The position numbers and the translations under genes are program-made. Under the pieces are notes generated by a model. That model had not been told where the DNA came from. It did not search any database and worked only from the letters and a program-made list of their open reading frames with translations. Positions 25,820-33,738 of a DNA stretch of 64,000 bases are shown here, piece after piece (positions within the stretch are counted from its first letter, which is position 1; every line of letters starts with the position of its first letter). Source of the stretch: SIRX01 sp965214475 (lineage in GTDB: Bacteria; Actinomycetota; Rubrobacteria; Rubrobacterales; Rubrobacteraceae); NCBI GenBank assembly GCA_965214475.1, contig OZ243953.1, forward strand, positions 3,238,642 to 3,302,641. Direction: 5' to 3'.

Positions 25820-26950
25820 GTGGTACGCAACGGCAGCGTGAGCAACGAATGGTTCCCCGAGCCGACCGAGAGAGATGACACTTACGCTAACCGGCTTGAA
25901 AGCACGCCGTCTTGGCTGGCAAGGTCTACTCTGGGCGTGGCTAAGGAATGTCGGTCCTTCTTGAATAAGAACCTGGCGGCCCTACCCGAGGAGTGTCAAG
26001 ATGGTATTGCCAAGCGGCTAAAGACTGATATGCACCACCGAAGCGCGTTCTTCGAGCTCGTGGTCGCGCGTACGCTCCAGGCATTGGGAGGGGAGATTAC
26101 TTCCTGCGAGCCGGAGAATCCCGTGGATGGCACCAAGATCGATTTTATGGTCCGATTCTCGGACCACGAGATAGGCGTTGAGGCAACTTCGCCCCTGTTC
26201 GACCGAGAGATGGGTGGAACTGCCAAGGACCATGCTCCGCTAATAGGAGCGGTGGAGGAGTTGGTCCCTTCAGGATGGGCGGTGGCTATCGGCACCCTGC
26301 CCGACTTGGGTCCTGCGGACTCTAAGAAGACCTTCAAGTCTGCCGTCAAGCAGATGCTCAACGTCCCTCCGCCGTTATCGGGAGAGGGGGAACGGGAAGT
26401 CCGGCGGGAGTTGCCGGAGGGTGAGATTCGGCTGACGTTGTTCTCGAAGGCGGCTCATGAGCTTCGTGAGGAGACGAGGATCGTTTGGGAGGCTCCCCTG
26501 ACGACTATCGACAACTCCAAGCGGGTGATCCGGGACGCTGTGGAGGGGAAGCGCCGCCAGGCGAGGAACGTACCTGTGCCGGTCTTGGTGGGCTTGGACG
26601 CCAAGGGGATCGTGACGCGCCTTGAGGACTTCGACATGGCGCTGTTTGGCCATTCGGTGGCGCATATGGATCAGTTCGGCAATCAATACGCTACGTCGTT
26701 CCAGGCGGATGGGCTGTTCGCTAGAGGAGAAGGTAAGCCGACTATATCCGGCGTCATGGCCTTCACCGAGGTCGGATTCCTGCGTTGCAGCGAGCCCGTC
26801 CTGTACGTACACCCGCGCTTTGAGAGTGATCTGCCGGGTTCGCTGCTGCAACTTGAGCGCCGGATCCTTAGTGCTAACGGTATCTCTTTTCGAGAGGCTC
26901 AGAATCAGGGGTTCCTCGAAGTTCTCGGGTTCGTTGATACCGGCTCGTAG
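25820..26950 (+). CDS. Cargo protein with nuclease-like motif
   Basis: A 376-aa protein I do not recognise by family. Residues about 76-125 give F-F-E-L-V-V-A-R-T-L-Q-A-L-G, then K-I-D-F-M-V-R-F and I-G-V-E-A-T, resembling the E...D...ExK core of PD-(D/E)XK nucleases but with Thr in place of Lys. The rest is alpha/beta with no membrane segment. GTG 25820 follows AGGAGG closely. It sits alone between the left att and the integrase, a usual place for cargo. A nuclease or defence role is a guess from the motif and location. Confidence 0.65.
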   Translation: MVRNGSVSNEWFPEPTERDDTYANRLESTPSWLARSTLGVAKECRSFLNKNLAALPEECQDGIAKRLKTDMHHRSAFFELVVARTLQALGGEITSCEPENPVDGTKIDFMVRFSDHEIGVEATSPLFDREMGGTAKDHAPLIGAVEELVPSGWAVAIGTLPDLGPADSKKTFKSAVKQMLNVPPPLSGEGEREVRRELPEGEIRLTLFSKAAHELREETRIVWEAPLTTIDNSKRVIRDAVEGKRRQARNVPVPVLVGLDAKGIVTRLEDFDMALFGHSVAHMDQFGNQYATSFQADGLFARGEGKPTISGVMAFTEVGFLRCSEPVLYVHPRFESDLPGSLLQLERRILSANGISFREAQNQGFLEVLGFVDTGS

Positions 26951-26979
26951 GGCTTTCCTGCAAAGGTAGCAACGTGGCT

Positions 26980-28125
26980 CTAGCCCAAAGCCTCGCCCAT
27001 CGCGTCGGTTGCTTCGCTGCCCATGCCGGGGAGCATGTGGGAGTAGGTGTCGAGGGTGATAGCGACGGAGGCGTGGCCGAGAAGCTCCTGTACAAATTTG
27101 GGGTGAATGTTTCTCTGGAAGAGCAAGGAGGCACAGGTGTGCCGGAGATCGTGGAAGGTGATCCCCGGCAGGCCCGCTTTCTTCAGTAGCGGTGCGAAGG
27201 ACCGCTGTCGAATGTTCGACGGATTGATGAGGTTGCCGCCCTCTCCCGCAAAAACGAGCCCCTGATCCTCATAGAGCGTGCCAGCCTTCAGCTTCTCCTC
27301 CGCTTGGCGCGCCCGGTGAGCCTTGAGGGCGTCCACGGCCCGCGGCGTCAGACGCACGGTGCGCCGGCTCTTCTTCGTCTTCGGCTCGCCCAGGGCGAGG
27401 CCCTTACCGTTCCCGGTGCGCGTCAGCGTCCGGCGCACTCTGATGGTGGGAACAGTGGAGGTGAGATCTATGTCGTTCCACTTCAGGCCGAGTAACTCCC
27501 CGCTTCTCATCCCTGTATGGAGCGCCAGCACGTAGAAGGCCTCCAGACGGGTGCCACGGGCCGCTTCCAGCAGCCCACGCGCCTCGTGCGCGGAGAGCGG
27601 GTGCATCTCCTTTGGCGAGGGCGTTGGAGCCTTGACCGCGTCAGCAGGGTTGCGTGGGATCAGGTTCCACCTCACGGCTTGATCCAACGCCTTGTGCAGT
27701 ACATGGTGCATCTTCTGGACCGTTGCCGCAGAGAGCCCGGCATCGAGGCGGTCGCGGTAGAGTCCCTGCAAGCGCAGCGCGCCCAGGTTCTTCAGCTTGA
27801 CCCTGCCGAGAGCTGGGATCACGTGGTTGTTCACGAGATACTTGTCCCGCGAGAACGTGGACTCCCTCACCGTGCCCCGCACACAGTCCGAGAGCCAACG
27901 CTCCAGGTACTCGTCCACCGTCATGTTCTCGTCGTCGAAGATGATCCCATCCGCCCGGTCCGCCAGAGCCTTCGTGAGCTTGTCCCGCACCTCCGCCCGC
28001 GTCTTGCCGTACACGGTTCTCCGCTTCGTTCCCGTTGACGTCTCCACCGTATAACGGGCCATCCACAGATCCCTCTTTGGGTGCCGGGAGATCGAGCCCT
28101 CCCCATTGCCGCGTCGCTTTGTCAC
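26980..28125 (-). CDS. Tyrosine integrase of the tRNA-Val element
   Basis: A 381-aa phage-type integrase: an N-terminal arm-binding region starting T-K-R-R-G-N-G-E-G-S-I-S, a SAM-like core-binding domain (about 60-150), and a catalytic domain with Arg in H-T-G-M-R-S-G-E, H-D-L-R-H-T-C near 326 and Tyr in L-D-T-Y-S-H near 360. I choose GTG 28125 because AGGAGG precedes it by 6 bases; an upstream ATG at 28173 lies before that site. It is clearly related to the second integrase at 46.5 kb. Confidence 0.93.
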   Translation of the reverse strand: MTKRRGNGEGSISRHPKRDLWMARYTVETSTGTKRRTVYGKTRAEVRDKLTKALADRADGIIFDDENMTVDEYLERWLSDCVRGTVRESTFSRDKYLVNNHVIPALGRVKLKNLGALRLQGLYRDRLDAGLSAATVQKMHHVLHKALDQAVRWNLIPRNPADAVKAPTPSPKEMHPLSAHEARGLLEAARGTRLEAFYVLALHTGMRSGELLGLKWNDIDLTSTVPTIRVRRTLTRTGNGKGLALGEPKTKKSRRTVRLTPRAVDALKAHRARQAEEKLKAGTLYEDQGLVFAGEGGNLINPSNIRQRSFAPLLKKAGLPGITFHDLRHTCASLLFQRNIHPKFVQELLGHASVAITLDTYSHMLPGMGSEATDAMGEALG

Positions 28126-28331
28126 GCCACTCCTCCTCTCTAATTCAGAGCCGACGAACAGCGCCGCCGGCACACCTCCAGAAACATACTATCAATTTAA
28201 CGGATCAAAGCTCGTTTCCCATCACAGAATGTTCGTGGTGATTTATCAACTCTTCTGATACTATCTGTATACGCTCAACTGATAGCAGGCGTGAGCGGAA
28301 ACCGTGGGCGACAGAGGGAGGAGATTCGCGG

Positions 28332-28535
28332 GTGAGACCCGAGACAACGATTCAGAAGTGGGGGACGTACCGGCAGGCGGAAGAGCTGTCGGGACTATCG
28401 AGAACGACGCTCTGGAGGCTGGTCAAGATGGGAGAGGTCGAAGCTGCGAAGGTAGGCCGGGCCGTGAGGATCAACCTCCAGAGCCTAGACGCCTACATGA
28501 GCCGCTGCTCCGCCAACGACTCCGGTGAGCTGTAA
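28332..28535 (+). CDS. Excisionase-like HTH protein
   Basis: A 67-aa protein with a MerR/AlpA-type winged helix: Y-R-Q-A-E-E-L-S-G-L-S-R-T-T-L-W-R-L followed by A-A-K-V-G-R-A-V-R-I. Such proteins direct excision or regulate the element. GTG 28332 is preceded by GGGAGGAG. It diverges from the integrase across about 200 bases and is followed 9 bases later by the primase gene. The intergenic region holds a repeated CTGATA motif. Confidence 0.8.
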   Translation: MRPETTIQKWGTYRQAEELSGLSRTTLWRLVKMGEVEAAKVGRAVRINLQSLDAYMSRCSANDSGEL

Positions 28536-28544
28536 GACGATCCC

Positions 28545-30848
28545 ATGACGGGTAAGCAGGAGGATCGGGGCTCGGCGATAGAGCGCGTGCTGGATGTGCT
28601 CGCAGTGGCCGGCGGTCCTGACAACAGGGGAGAATGCGTGGCCTACTGTCCGGCCCACGACGACAGGAAGACGCCCAACCTGCGTGTCCGGGAGGCCGAG
28701 GACGGAGGCGTCCTCTTGCATTGCTTCGCGGGGTGCGATCAGGGAGAGGTTCTCTCCGCCCTCGAGGAACGAGGTATCCGCCGGCGAGACCTCTTCCCCC
28801 AGAACGGTAGTGTGGGGGAGGGGGGTGACCTCCCTCCGAAATCGCGTGCAATCGTGCAACCCTACCCAGAATCTGGCGGAGATACGGGCAAAAAAGCGTT
28901 GCATACCCCACTGCAACCCTCTGCAACCGTGCAACGCTCCTGCACCCTCGAAGAGTACGCTGAGGTAAAAGCTCTGCCGATAGATTTCCTGCGACAGCTT
29001 GGACTTTCCACCATCAGCTATCTCGGCAGCAAGGCTGTGCGGATGCCATACCTGAAAGAAGACGGCACGGAGGGTGCAGCGCGCCTCCGCATCTCCTTGG
29101 AGAAAGGACCGAAAGGCGATGACCGTTTCCGCTGGCGCAAAGGCTCCAGGCCTACCCTCTACGGTCTCTGGCGCCTGGACCGTACCAGGGAAGCCGGATA
29201 CGCCGTTCTAGTCGAGGGTGAGAGCGACTGCCACACACTCTGGCACCGCGGCATCGAGGCCCTCGGCATCCCCGGCGCAGCCAACTGGAAAGAGGAGTGG
29301 TCTGAATACTTGGACGGCATCGAGAAAGTCTACGCCATCGTGGAGCCCGACGACGGCGGCCGGAGCTTTGAAGAAAAGCTGTCCGTCTCCTCTATCCGGG
29401 ACCGGCTGCACCTGGTCAGACTCGAAGACGCAAAAGACGCCTCCGAGCTCCACCTCCGGGACCCGGATCGCTTCAAAGAGAACCTGCGCGTAGCATTCAA
29501 GCGCGCGAGGCGCTGGACTGACACTGCAAAAGAGGAAGCGGAGAGCCGCACCCGGGAGGCGTGGGAGCAGTGCAAAGATCTCGCTTGTGAGAGCCGTATC
29601 CTCGACCGTTTCGCCGCCGAGCTCGGGCGCTCAGGCCTCGCCGGTGAGAGCCGAGCCGCGAAGCTACTCTATCTGGCGCTCACATCTCGCCTGTTGGAGA
29701 AGATCGTGAGCGTCGCCGTCAAGGGACCATCTTCCGGTGGAAAGACCTACCTCGTCGAAAGGGTACTCTCCTACTTCCCCGAGTCAGCCTACTATGCCCT
29801 CACCGCCATGAGCGAGCGCACCCTCGCCTACTCCGAGGAGCCAATAAAACACCGCTTCCTCGTGATCTACGAGGCAGAGGGAATGTCTGGAGACTTCGCC
29901 ACCTATCTCATACGCTCCCTGCTCTCCGAAGGCCGGGTACGCTACGAGACCGTCGAGAGCACCAAGGAGGGCATCCGTCCCCGACTTATCGAGCGAGAGG
30001 GACCAACCGGCCTGATCGTCACAACCACCGCCGTCAGGCTCCACCCTGAAAACGAGACCCGGATGCTCTCCTTGACCGTCACCGACACCCAGGACCAGAC
30101 CAGGGGCGTGCTCAAAGCTCTGGCAAAAGGAAAGACTCAGAAGACCGACCTCACGCCTTGGCTCGCCCTGCAGGAGTGGTTGGAGAGCGCCGAACATCGC
30201 GTCAACATCCCATATGCTGAGGATCTCGCCGAGCTTATCCCCCCTGTGGCCGTAAGGCTCCGCCGTGACTTCGGAGCAGTTCTCAACCTCATCCGTGCCC
30301 ACACTGTACTTCACCAGGCCGGTCGCGAGCGGGACACGGACGGTAACATCGTCGCCTCCCTGGACGACTACGAGGCCGTCCGCGAACTCGTCGCCGACCT
30401 CGTCTCCGAGGGCATAGACGCCACCGTCTCGAAGACAGTACGGGAGGTCCTCAACGCAGTGAGTAGACTGTGCGAAGACTCGGAAGGAGAGCCCATCTCC
30501 ATAGCAGAGGTCGCCAAAGAGCTTGGCCTCGACAAGTCCGCCGCCTCTCGACGGGTTCGCAGTGCTACTGAGCAGGGCTACCTCAAGAACCTCGAAGACC
30601 GCCGCGGCAAGCCCGCCCGACTCGTCCTCGGAGACCCGCTCCCAGAAGATCTCCGCATACTGCCCGTTACCGAAGAGTTGCACTGTTGCACAACCGATGC
30701 AAACGGGCATTGCAACGGTTCGGGTGGCGAAAGCCCTATAGATAAGGCGCTTTCACCTGACCGTTGCAGTGTTGCCGACGAAAACGGGGGGAGGGAGACC
30801 CCCCTCCCCGCCCCTGACAAAAACGGACGGGTGGAGTTTTTGCTATGA
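28545..30848 (+). CDS. Element primase/ATPase
   Basis: A 767-aa replication-type protein. N-terminal CHC2-like zinc finger (C35-P-A-H38 and C60-x3-C64), TOPRIM-like region with V-L-V-E-G-E-S-D near 220 and E-P-D-D-G near 263, ATPase with Walker A K-G-P-S-S-G-G-K-T near 392, and a C-terminal winged helix (about 645-700). It probably primes or unwinds element DNA. The linker after the zinc finger and the C-terminal tail are coded by DNA with many TGCAAC motifs. The next gene overlaps it by 4 bases. Confidence 0.82.
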   Translation: MTGKQEDRGSAIERVLDVLAVAGGPDNRGECVAYCPAHDDRKTPNLRVREAEDGGVLLHCFAGCDQGEVLSALEERGIRRRDLFPQNGSVGEGGDLPPKSRAIVQPYPESGGDTGKKALHTPLQPSATVQRSCTLEEYAEVKALPIDFLRQLGLSTISYLGSKAVRMPYLKEDGTEGAARLRISLEKGPKGDDRFRWRKGSRPTLYGLWRLDRTREAGYAVLVEGESDCHTLWHRGIEALGIPGAANWKEEWSEYLDGIEKVYAIVEPDDGGRSFEEKLSVSSIRDRLHLVRLEDAKDASELHLRDPDRFKENLRVAFKRARRWTDTAKEEAESRTREAWEQCKDLACESRILDRFAAELGRSGLAGESRAAKLLYLALTSRLLEKIVSVAVKGPSSGGKTYLVERVLSYFPESAYYALTAMSERTLAYSEEPIKHRFLVIYEAEGMSGDFATYLIRSLLSEGRVRYETVESTKEGIRPRLIEREGPTGLIVTTTAVRLHPENETRMLSLTVTDTQDQTRGVLKALAKGKTQKTDLTPWLALQEWLESAEHRVNIPYAEDLAELIPPVAVRLRRDFGAVLNLIRAHTVLHQAGRERDTDGNIVASLDDYEAVRELVADLVSEGIDATVSKTVREVLNAVSRLCEDSEGEPISIAEVAKELGLDKSAASRRVRSATEQGYLKNLEDRRGKPARLVLGDPLPEDLRILPVTEELHCCTTDANGHCNGSGGESPIDKALSPDRCSVADENGGRETPLPAPDKNGRVEFLL
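28912..28946 (+). repeat. Cluster of TGCAAC motifs inside the primase gene
   Basis: TGCAAC occurs at 28,912, 28,922 and 28,930, with TGCACC at 28,941; further copies lie just upstream (28,853 forward, 28,899 inverted). The 15-mer at 28,921-28,935 is repeated exactly at 44,462-44,476, and similar motifs crowd the 3' end of this gene (30,678-30,775). The pattern resembles iterons or arm-type sites. Read by eye; statistical enrichment not tested. Confidence 0.45.
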
Positions 30849-31228
30849 CCGCCGCAGCACAAACGAACGAGGTGCGGACAAAGAGCGCTGGCGCTTTGCT
30901 GGAGGAGCTGCGCCAGCGGGATGTTCACCTTAAAGCTGAGGGTCTCATGCTGTGCGTGAATGCCCCGGAGAAGGCCTTAACCGACGAGCTGCGCCACACG
31001 CTTCGCGAGAACAAGCGAGCCCTGATCCGTCACCTTGAACGCGAGCGCAAAAGACTTGAAGAAGCTAACCGCCGGGGCCTCGTCATAAAGTGGAGCAGAG
31101 AGCCCGGCTACATCTCTCTCCACGACCCGACAACCGGCGAGTGGCACGAGGTCCTCTCCTCCGAATGTCCATCCTGGATTCTGGAGGATGCGAAGGCGCA
31201 CCGCCGCCGGGGAAGGAGCGAAGCGTGA
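30845..31228 (+). CDS. TubC-N docking-domain-like protein
   Basis: A 127-aa protein whose first ~65 residues (A-G-A-L-L-E-E-L-R-Q-R-D-V, then L-T-D-E-L-R-H-T-L-R-E-N-K-R-A-L) match the TubC N-terminal docking fold: a beta-hairpin flanked by helices that mediates protein contacts in NRPS/PKS lines and is also seen in mobile-element genes next to primases. The C-terminal half is unassigned. ATG 30845 overlaps the primase gene; GTGA overlap with the next gene. Likely a partner of the primase (inference). Confidence 0.65.
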   Translation: MTAAAQTNEVRTKSAGALLEELRQRDVHLKAEGLMLCVNAPEKALTDELRHTLRENKRALIRHLERERKRLEEANRRGLVIKWSREPGYISLHDPTTGEWHEVLSSECPSWILEDAKAHRRRGRSEA

Positions 31229-31500
31229 GCAGCTACCGGGAGATGTATCGTCGCCGTGAGCAGGCCCGCGCCCTCTACCTGGAGCTGCGCGCCCTGGGCC
31301 TCGAAGTCCGCGCCGAGGACGACACGAACGGGTCAGCGAACTACAGGATCGTGGTCGGAGGTTTGAGTTCACTTTCTCCGGTACACGCCGACCGCCTGAT
31401 GCGGCGGGTCGAGGATAACGAGCTCGGGCTTGCGAAGGTCCTCTTGGAGAGATGGAATCCCGACCTCCACGCCGTCCGTACCGAAGGACGTCTTTCGTGA
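31225..31500 (+). CDS. Small element protein
   Basis: A 91-aa protein starting at GTG 31225, overlapping the previous stop as GTGA. It begins with a long basic helix (Y-R-E-M-Y-R-R-R-E-Q-A-R) followed by a short mixed region and contains no Cys. It may also be a small docking-type alpha/beta fold like the preceding gene. Third gene of the primase operon. Function unknown. Confidence 0.6.
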   Translation: MSSYREMYRRREQARALYLELRALGLEVRAEDDTNGSANYRIVVGGLSSLSPVHADRLMRRVEDNELGLAKVLLERWNPDLHAVRTEGRLS

Positions 31501-31603
31501 AAGTTGGAGAGGTACGAGGGAACGAAATCGTGTGTGAGAATCCCTATATAAGAAAGAAACTCACGCACACAGAAGGCGGAAGAGAAGAAGACGAAGGAAG
31601 CGC

Positions 31604-32233
31604 TTGGACTTCGACACTACAAACAACGGCAATGGTAGCGAGCGAAGACCTCGCCGCAGCCTGCCCGATTTCTCTACCGGAAGTGGTGGGTCCGGTGGTG
31701 GAGGGTTCTTCGGAACTACCAGCACGGAGGATAGGACTTCGGAGATCGAGTCGGAGTCCGAAGATTTCAGGATACCGGCCGGCTCAAGGAAGGCAGCGCT
31801 CGTGCATCTCTCCGTAGAAGCCTGGCGCAAAGGTGAGCTTGATCCCAAGGAGCTCGGTGAAGTACGCGGCCGGGATGTTGACGAAGCTGGACTCCAGCGC
31901 GCCCTTTACCGATCCTCTATGGGCGAGATAGAGCACGTACTGTGTCCCGCCGTAAATGGTCGCCGTGTAGTAGTAGAGGGACACCTGGCAGGCTCTGCCC
32001 GCACAGCCCTCGAACGTATGTGCGTAGAGGTGGAAGAGCTTCATATGGAAGACGAGAAACACTATATAGACATGACCCCGGTTATCTTCGTCTTCGCCGC
32101 GGTGGCTATGGCCGTCCGCTACGTCTCCCTCGGCCTAGATGACCAGAGCCTCTACATTCTTGCGGGCATAGGTTTCGCCCTGATGTACGGGCTTCGTCCC
32201 TTCTTCTTCAAGATGCAGCGCCCCAGGGAGTAG
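31604..32233 (+). CDS. Membrane-anchored element protein
   Basis: A 209-aa protein: a low-complexity N-terminus rich in Gly, Ser, Thr and Glu (1-60), a cytosolic alpha/beta region (60-150) and two hydrophobic segments at the C-terminus (about 153-171 and 178-195). The TTG 31604 start follows a purine-rich AAGGAAG. About 100 bases of non-coding AT-richer DNA (31,501-31,603) precede it. The family is not recognised. Confidence 0.55.
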   Translation: MDFDTTNNGNGSERRPRRSLPDFSTGSGGSGGGGFFGTTSTEDRTSEIESESEDFRIPAGSRKAALVHLSVEAWRKGELDPKELGEVRGRDVDEAGLQRALYRSSMGEIEHVLCPAVNGRRVVVEGHLAGSARTALERMCVEVEELHMEDEKHYIDMTPVIFVFAAVAMAVRYVSLGLDDQSLYILAGIGFALMYGLRPFFFKMQRPRE

Positions 32234-32248
32234 CAAGGGACTTTATCC

Positions 32249-33259
32249 TTGAAGGTAGCGACACACCTCATCTTCGCTGAGTGCTGCGGTTTTGCCACTT
32301 CAGCAATCTTCGGTGTCCACTACGAAACTCCATCAGTGCTGATCGCTGCTGCTACCTCTGTCCTTCCGGATGCCGACTACCCCAAGAGCTGGCTCGGCTA
32401 CCAGCTCGGCTCTATTTCCGAAGAGCTTCACCGCTTCTTCGGACACAGGAGCTTCTTGCACAGCTTCTTGGCACTGGTGCTCGTCACGGTGATCCTGGGG
32501 TTGCCTTTGTGGTGGATCTTCGGCCGTCCGGCTCCTATGGTCGCAGTATTCGTAGGCTACGGGAGCCATTTGCTTGCCGACATGATGACCTTGGGTGGTG
32601 TCCAACTCTTGTGGCCCTCCAGAGCAATAGCAGTCTTTCCCGGTAGAGACGAGTACCGGGTAGTCAGCGGGGGCAACTCCGAGCGCGCCTTCGTCATAGT
32701 AGCTCTCATCCTCGCCCTGCTCTTCTACCCGGTCTCAAGGGTGGGCTTCGACGGCTTGATCTACCGTCTCGGAGGAGAAGACGATGTCTACGGCAGGGTG
32801 ACAGAGACAATAGACGGAGATACCGTAAAGGTAGAAGTCTATAGCCAGGTGCAACCAATTCGTCTCATAGGAGTAGACACACCAGAGACCGTAGCCCCGG
32901 ACAAACCCGTAGGCTGCTATGGCAAGAAAGCCAGCTCCTACACAGAAGAGATCCTCTACGAGCGCCAGACCAACGAGGAGGGAGAAGTCGTGCGCGAAGG
33001 CCGGCTCGTGAAGCTGGAGATCCCGCGCATAGGAGACTCAGAAGACGCTTACGGAAGGACTCTCGCTTACATCTACCTGGACACCAACAAAGATGGTGCG
33101 TACGAACATCTCTACAACGACGACCTCATAGAGCTAGGGCTCGCCAGGACCACGGACTTCTCTCACGCCCATCGCCGTGAGTTCGAGCGGCTGCAGGACG
33201 AGGCCAAAGAGCGCGGCACAGGTTTGTGGAGTGCCTGTCCCCGAACAGATAACTCCTAA
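32249..33259 (+). CDS. YdjM-like membrane hydrolase fused to staphylococcal-type nuclease
   Basis: A 336-aa fusion. Residues 1-165 are a YdjM/DUF457-type membrane metal-dependent hydrolase: T-H-L at the N-terminus, P-D-A-D-Y-P near 48, H-R-F-F-G-H-R near 62, S-H-L-L-A-D near 106, and several membrane helices. From about 180 comes an SNase (thermonuclease) domain with T-I-D-G-D-T, R-L-I-G-V-D-T-P-E-T (catalytic Arg and Glu) and Y-G-R-T-L-A-Y (second Arg) all present. The topology would place the nuclease on one side of the membrane. TTG 32249 with AAGGGA upstream. Possible anti-invader or DNA-uptake nuclease (inference). Confidence 0.8.
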   Translation: MKVATHLIFAECCGFATSAIFGVHYETPSVLIAAATSVLPDADYPKSWLGYQLGSISEELHRFFGHRSFLHSFLALVLVTVILGLPLWWIFGRPAPMVAVFVGYGSHLLADMMTLGGVQLLWPSRAIAVFPGRDEYRVVSGGNSERAFVIVALILALLFYPVSRVGFDGLIYRLGGEDDVYGRVTETIDGDTVKVEVYSQVQPIRLIGVDTPETVAPDKPVGCYGKKASSYTEEILYERQTNEEGEVVREGRLVKLEIPRIGDSEDAYGRTLAYIYLDTNKDGAYEHLYNDDLIELGLARTTDFSHAHRREFERLQDEAKERGTGLWSACPRTDNS

Positions 33260-33328
33260 CGGCATGGGCGCTGCGGAGAGCCTTGTACGGCGGTGCCTGA
33301 TCGCAACTACTGGACTTCCGCAGGATAC

Positions 33329-33568
33329 CCGCACACCCACCTTCCAGGCGGCCCTATGCCGCCCCTCCGGGGTTGCCGGGCTTCGCCCGCAACCTGGCAG
33401 AAACCGGGCTGTGCTCCCGTTGAGTGCAAAGTAGATTCCGGGGCTCCCTGGACGGCCCGCAGACGCCTCCGTTTCTCTCCGGCGTCCCCGGTCCTCTGCC
33501 AGCGGCTACAGAGGCCGAGGCGTTGCAAGGGCGCAGAGCCGCCTTGACAGTCGGCACCCCGCTCAACT
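33329..33568. repeat. Hairpin-rich direct repeat, copy A (left of defence cassette)
   Basis: Three blocks (about 98, 44 and 28 bases) match copy B at 42,895 with only 2-4 mismatches each, in the same order and orientation, separated by variable spacers. Block 1 contains GC-rich hairpins (GCGGC/GCCGC; GGTTGC...GCAACC closed by a GGG/CCC inner stem). No credible coding frame. The rest of the 33,260-33,738 gap shows nothing else apart from a ribosome site at 33,728. May be a structured RNA, a recombination site or a remnant of a small mobile repeat. Confidence 0.75.
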
Positions 33569-33738
33569 CCCACCCGATATCCACTCTCCACTTCGTTTTG
33601 GATCTATTATGACTTACCGTTTCTGGTGCCGGTTGTCTCCATCGCTATGGCTATCGAGTACCCGGACAGTTCGGGTTAGTGGTAAATTGACGATCATTGG
33701 TAGGGTAGGCGCTCGCATGAGTATTTTGGGAGGTGGCA

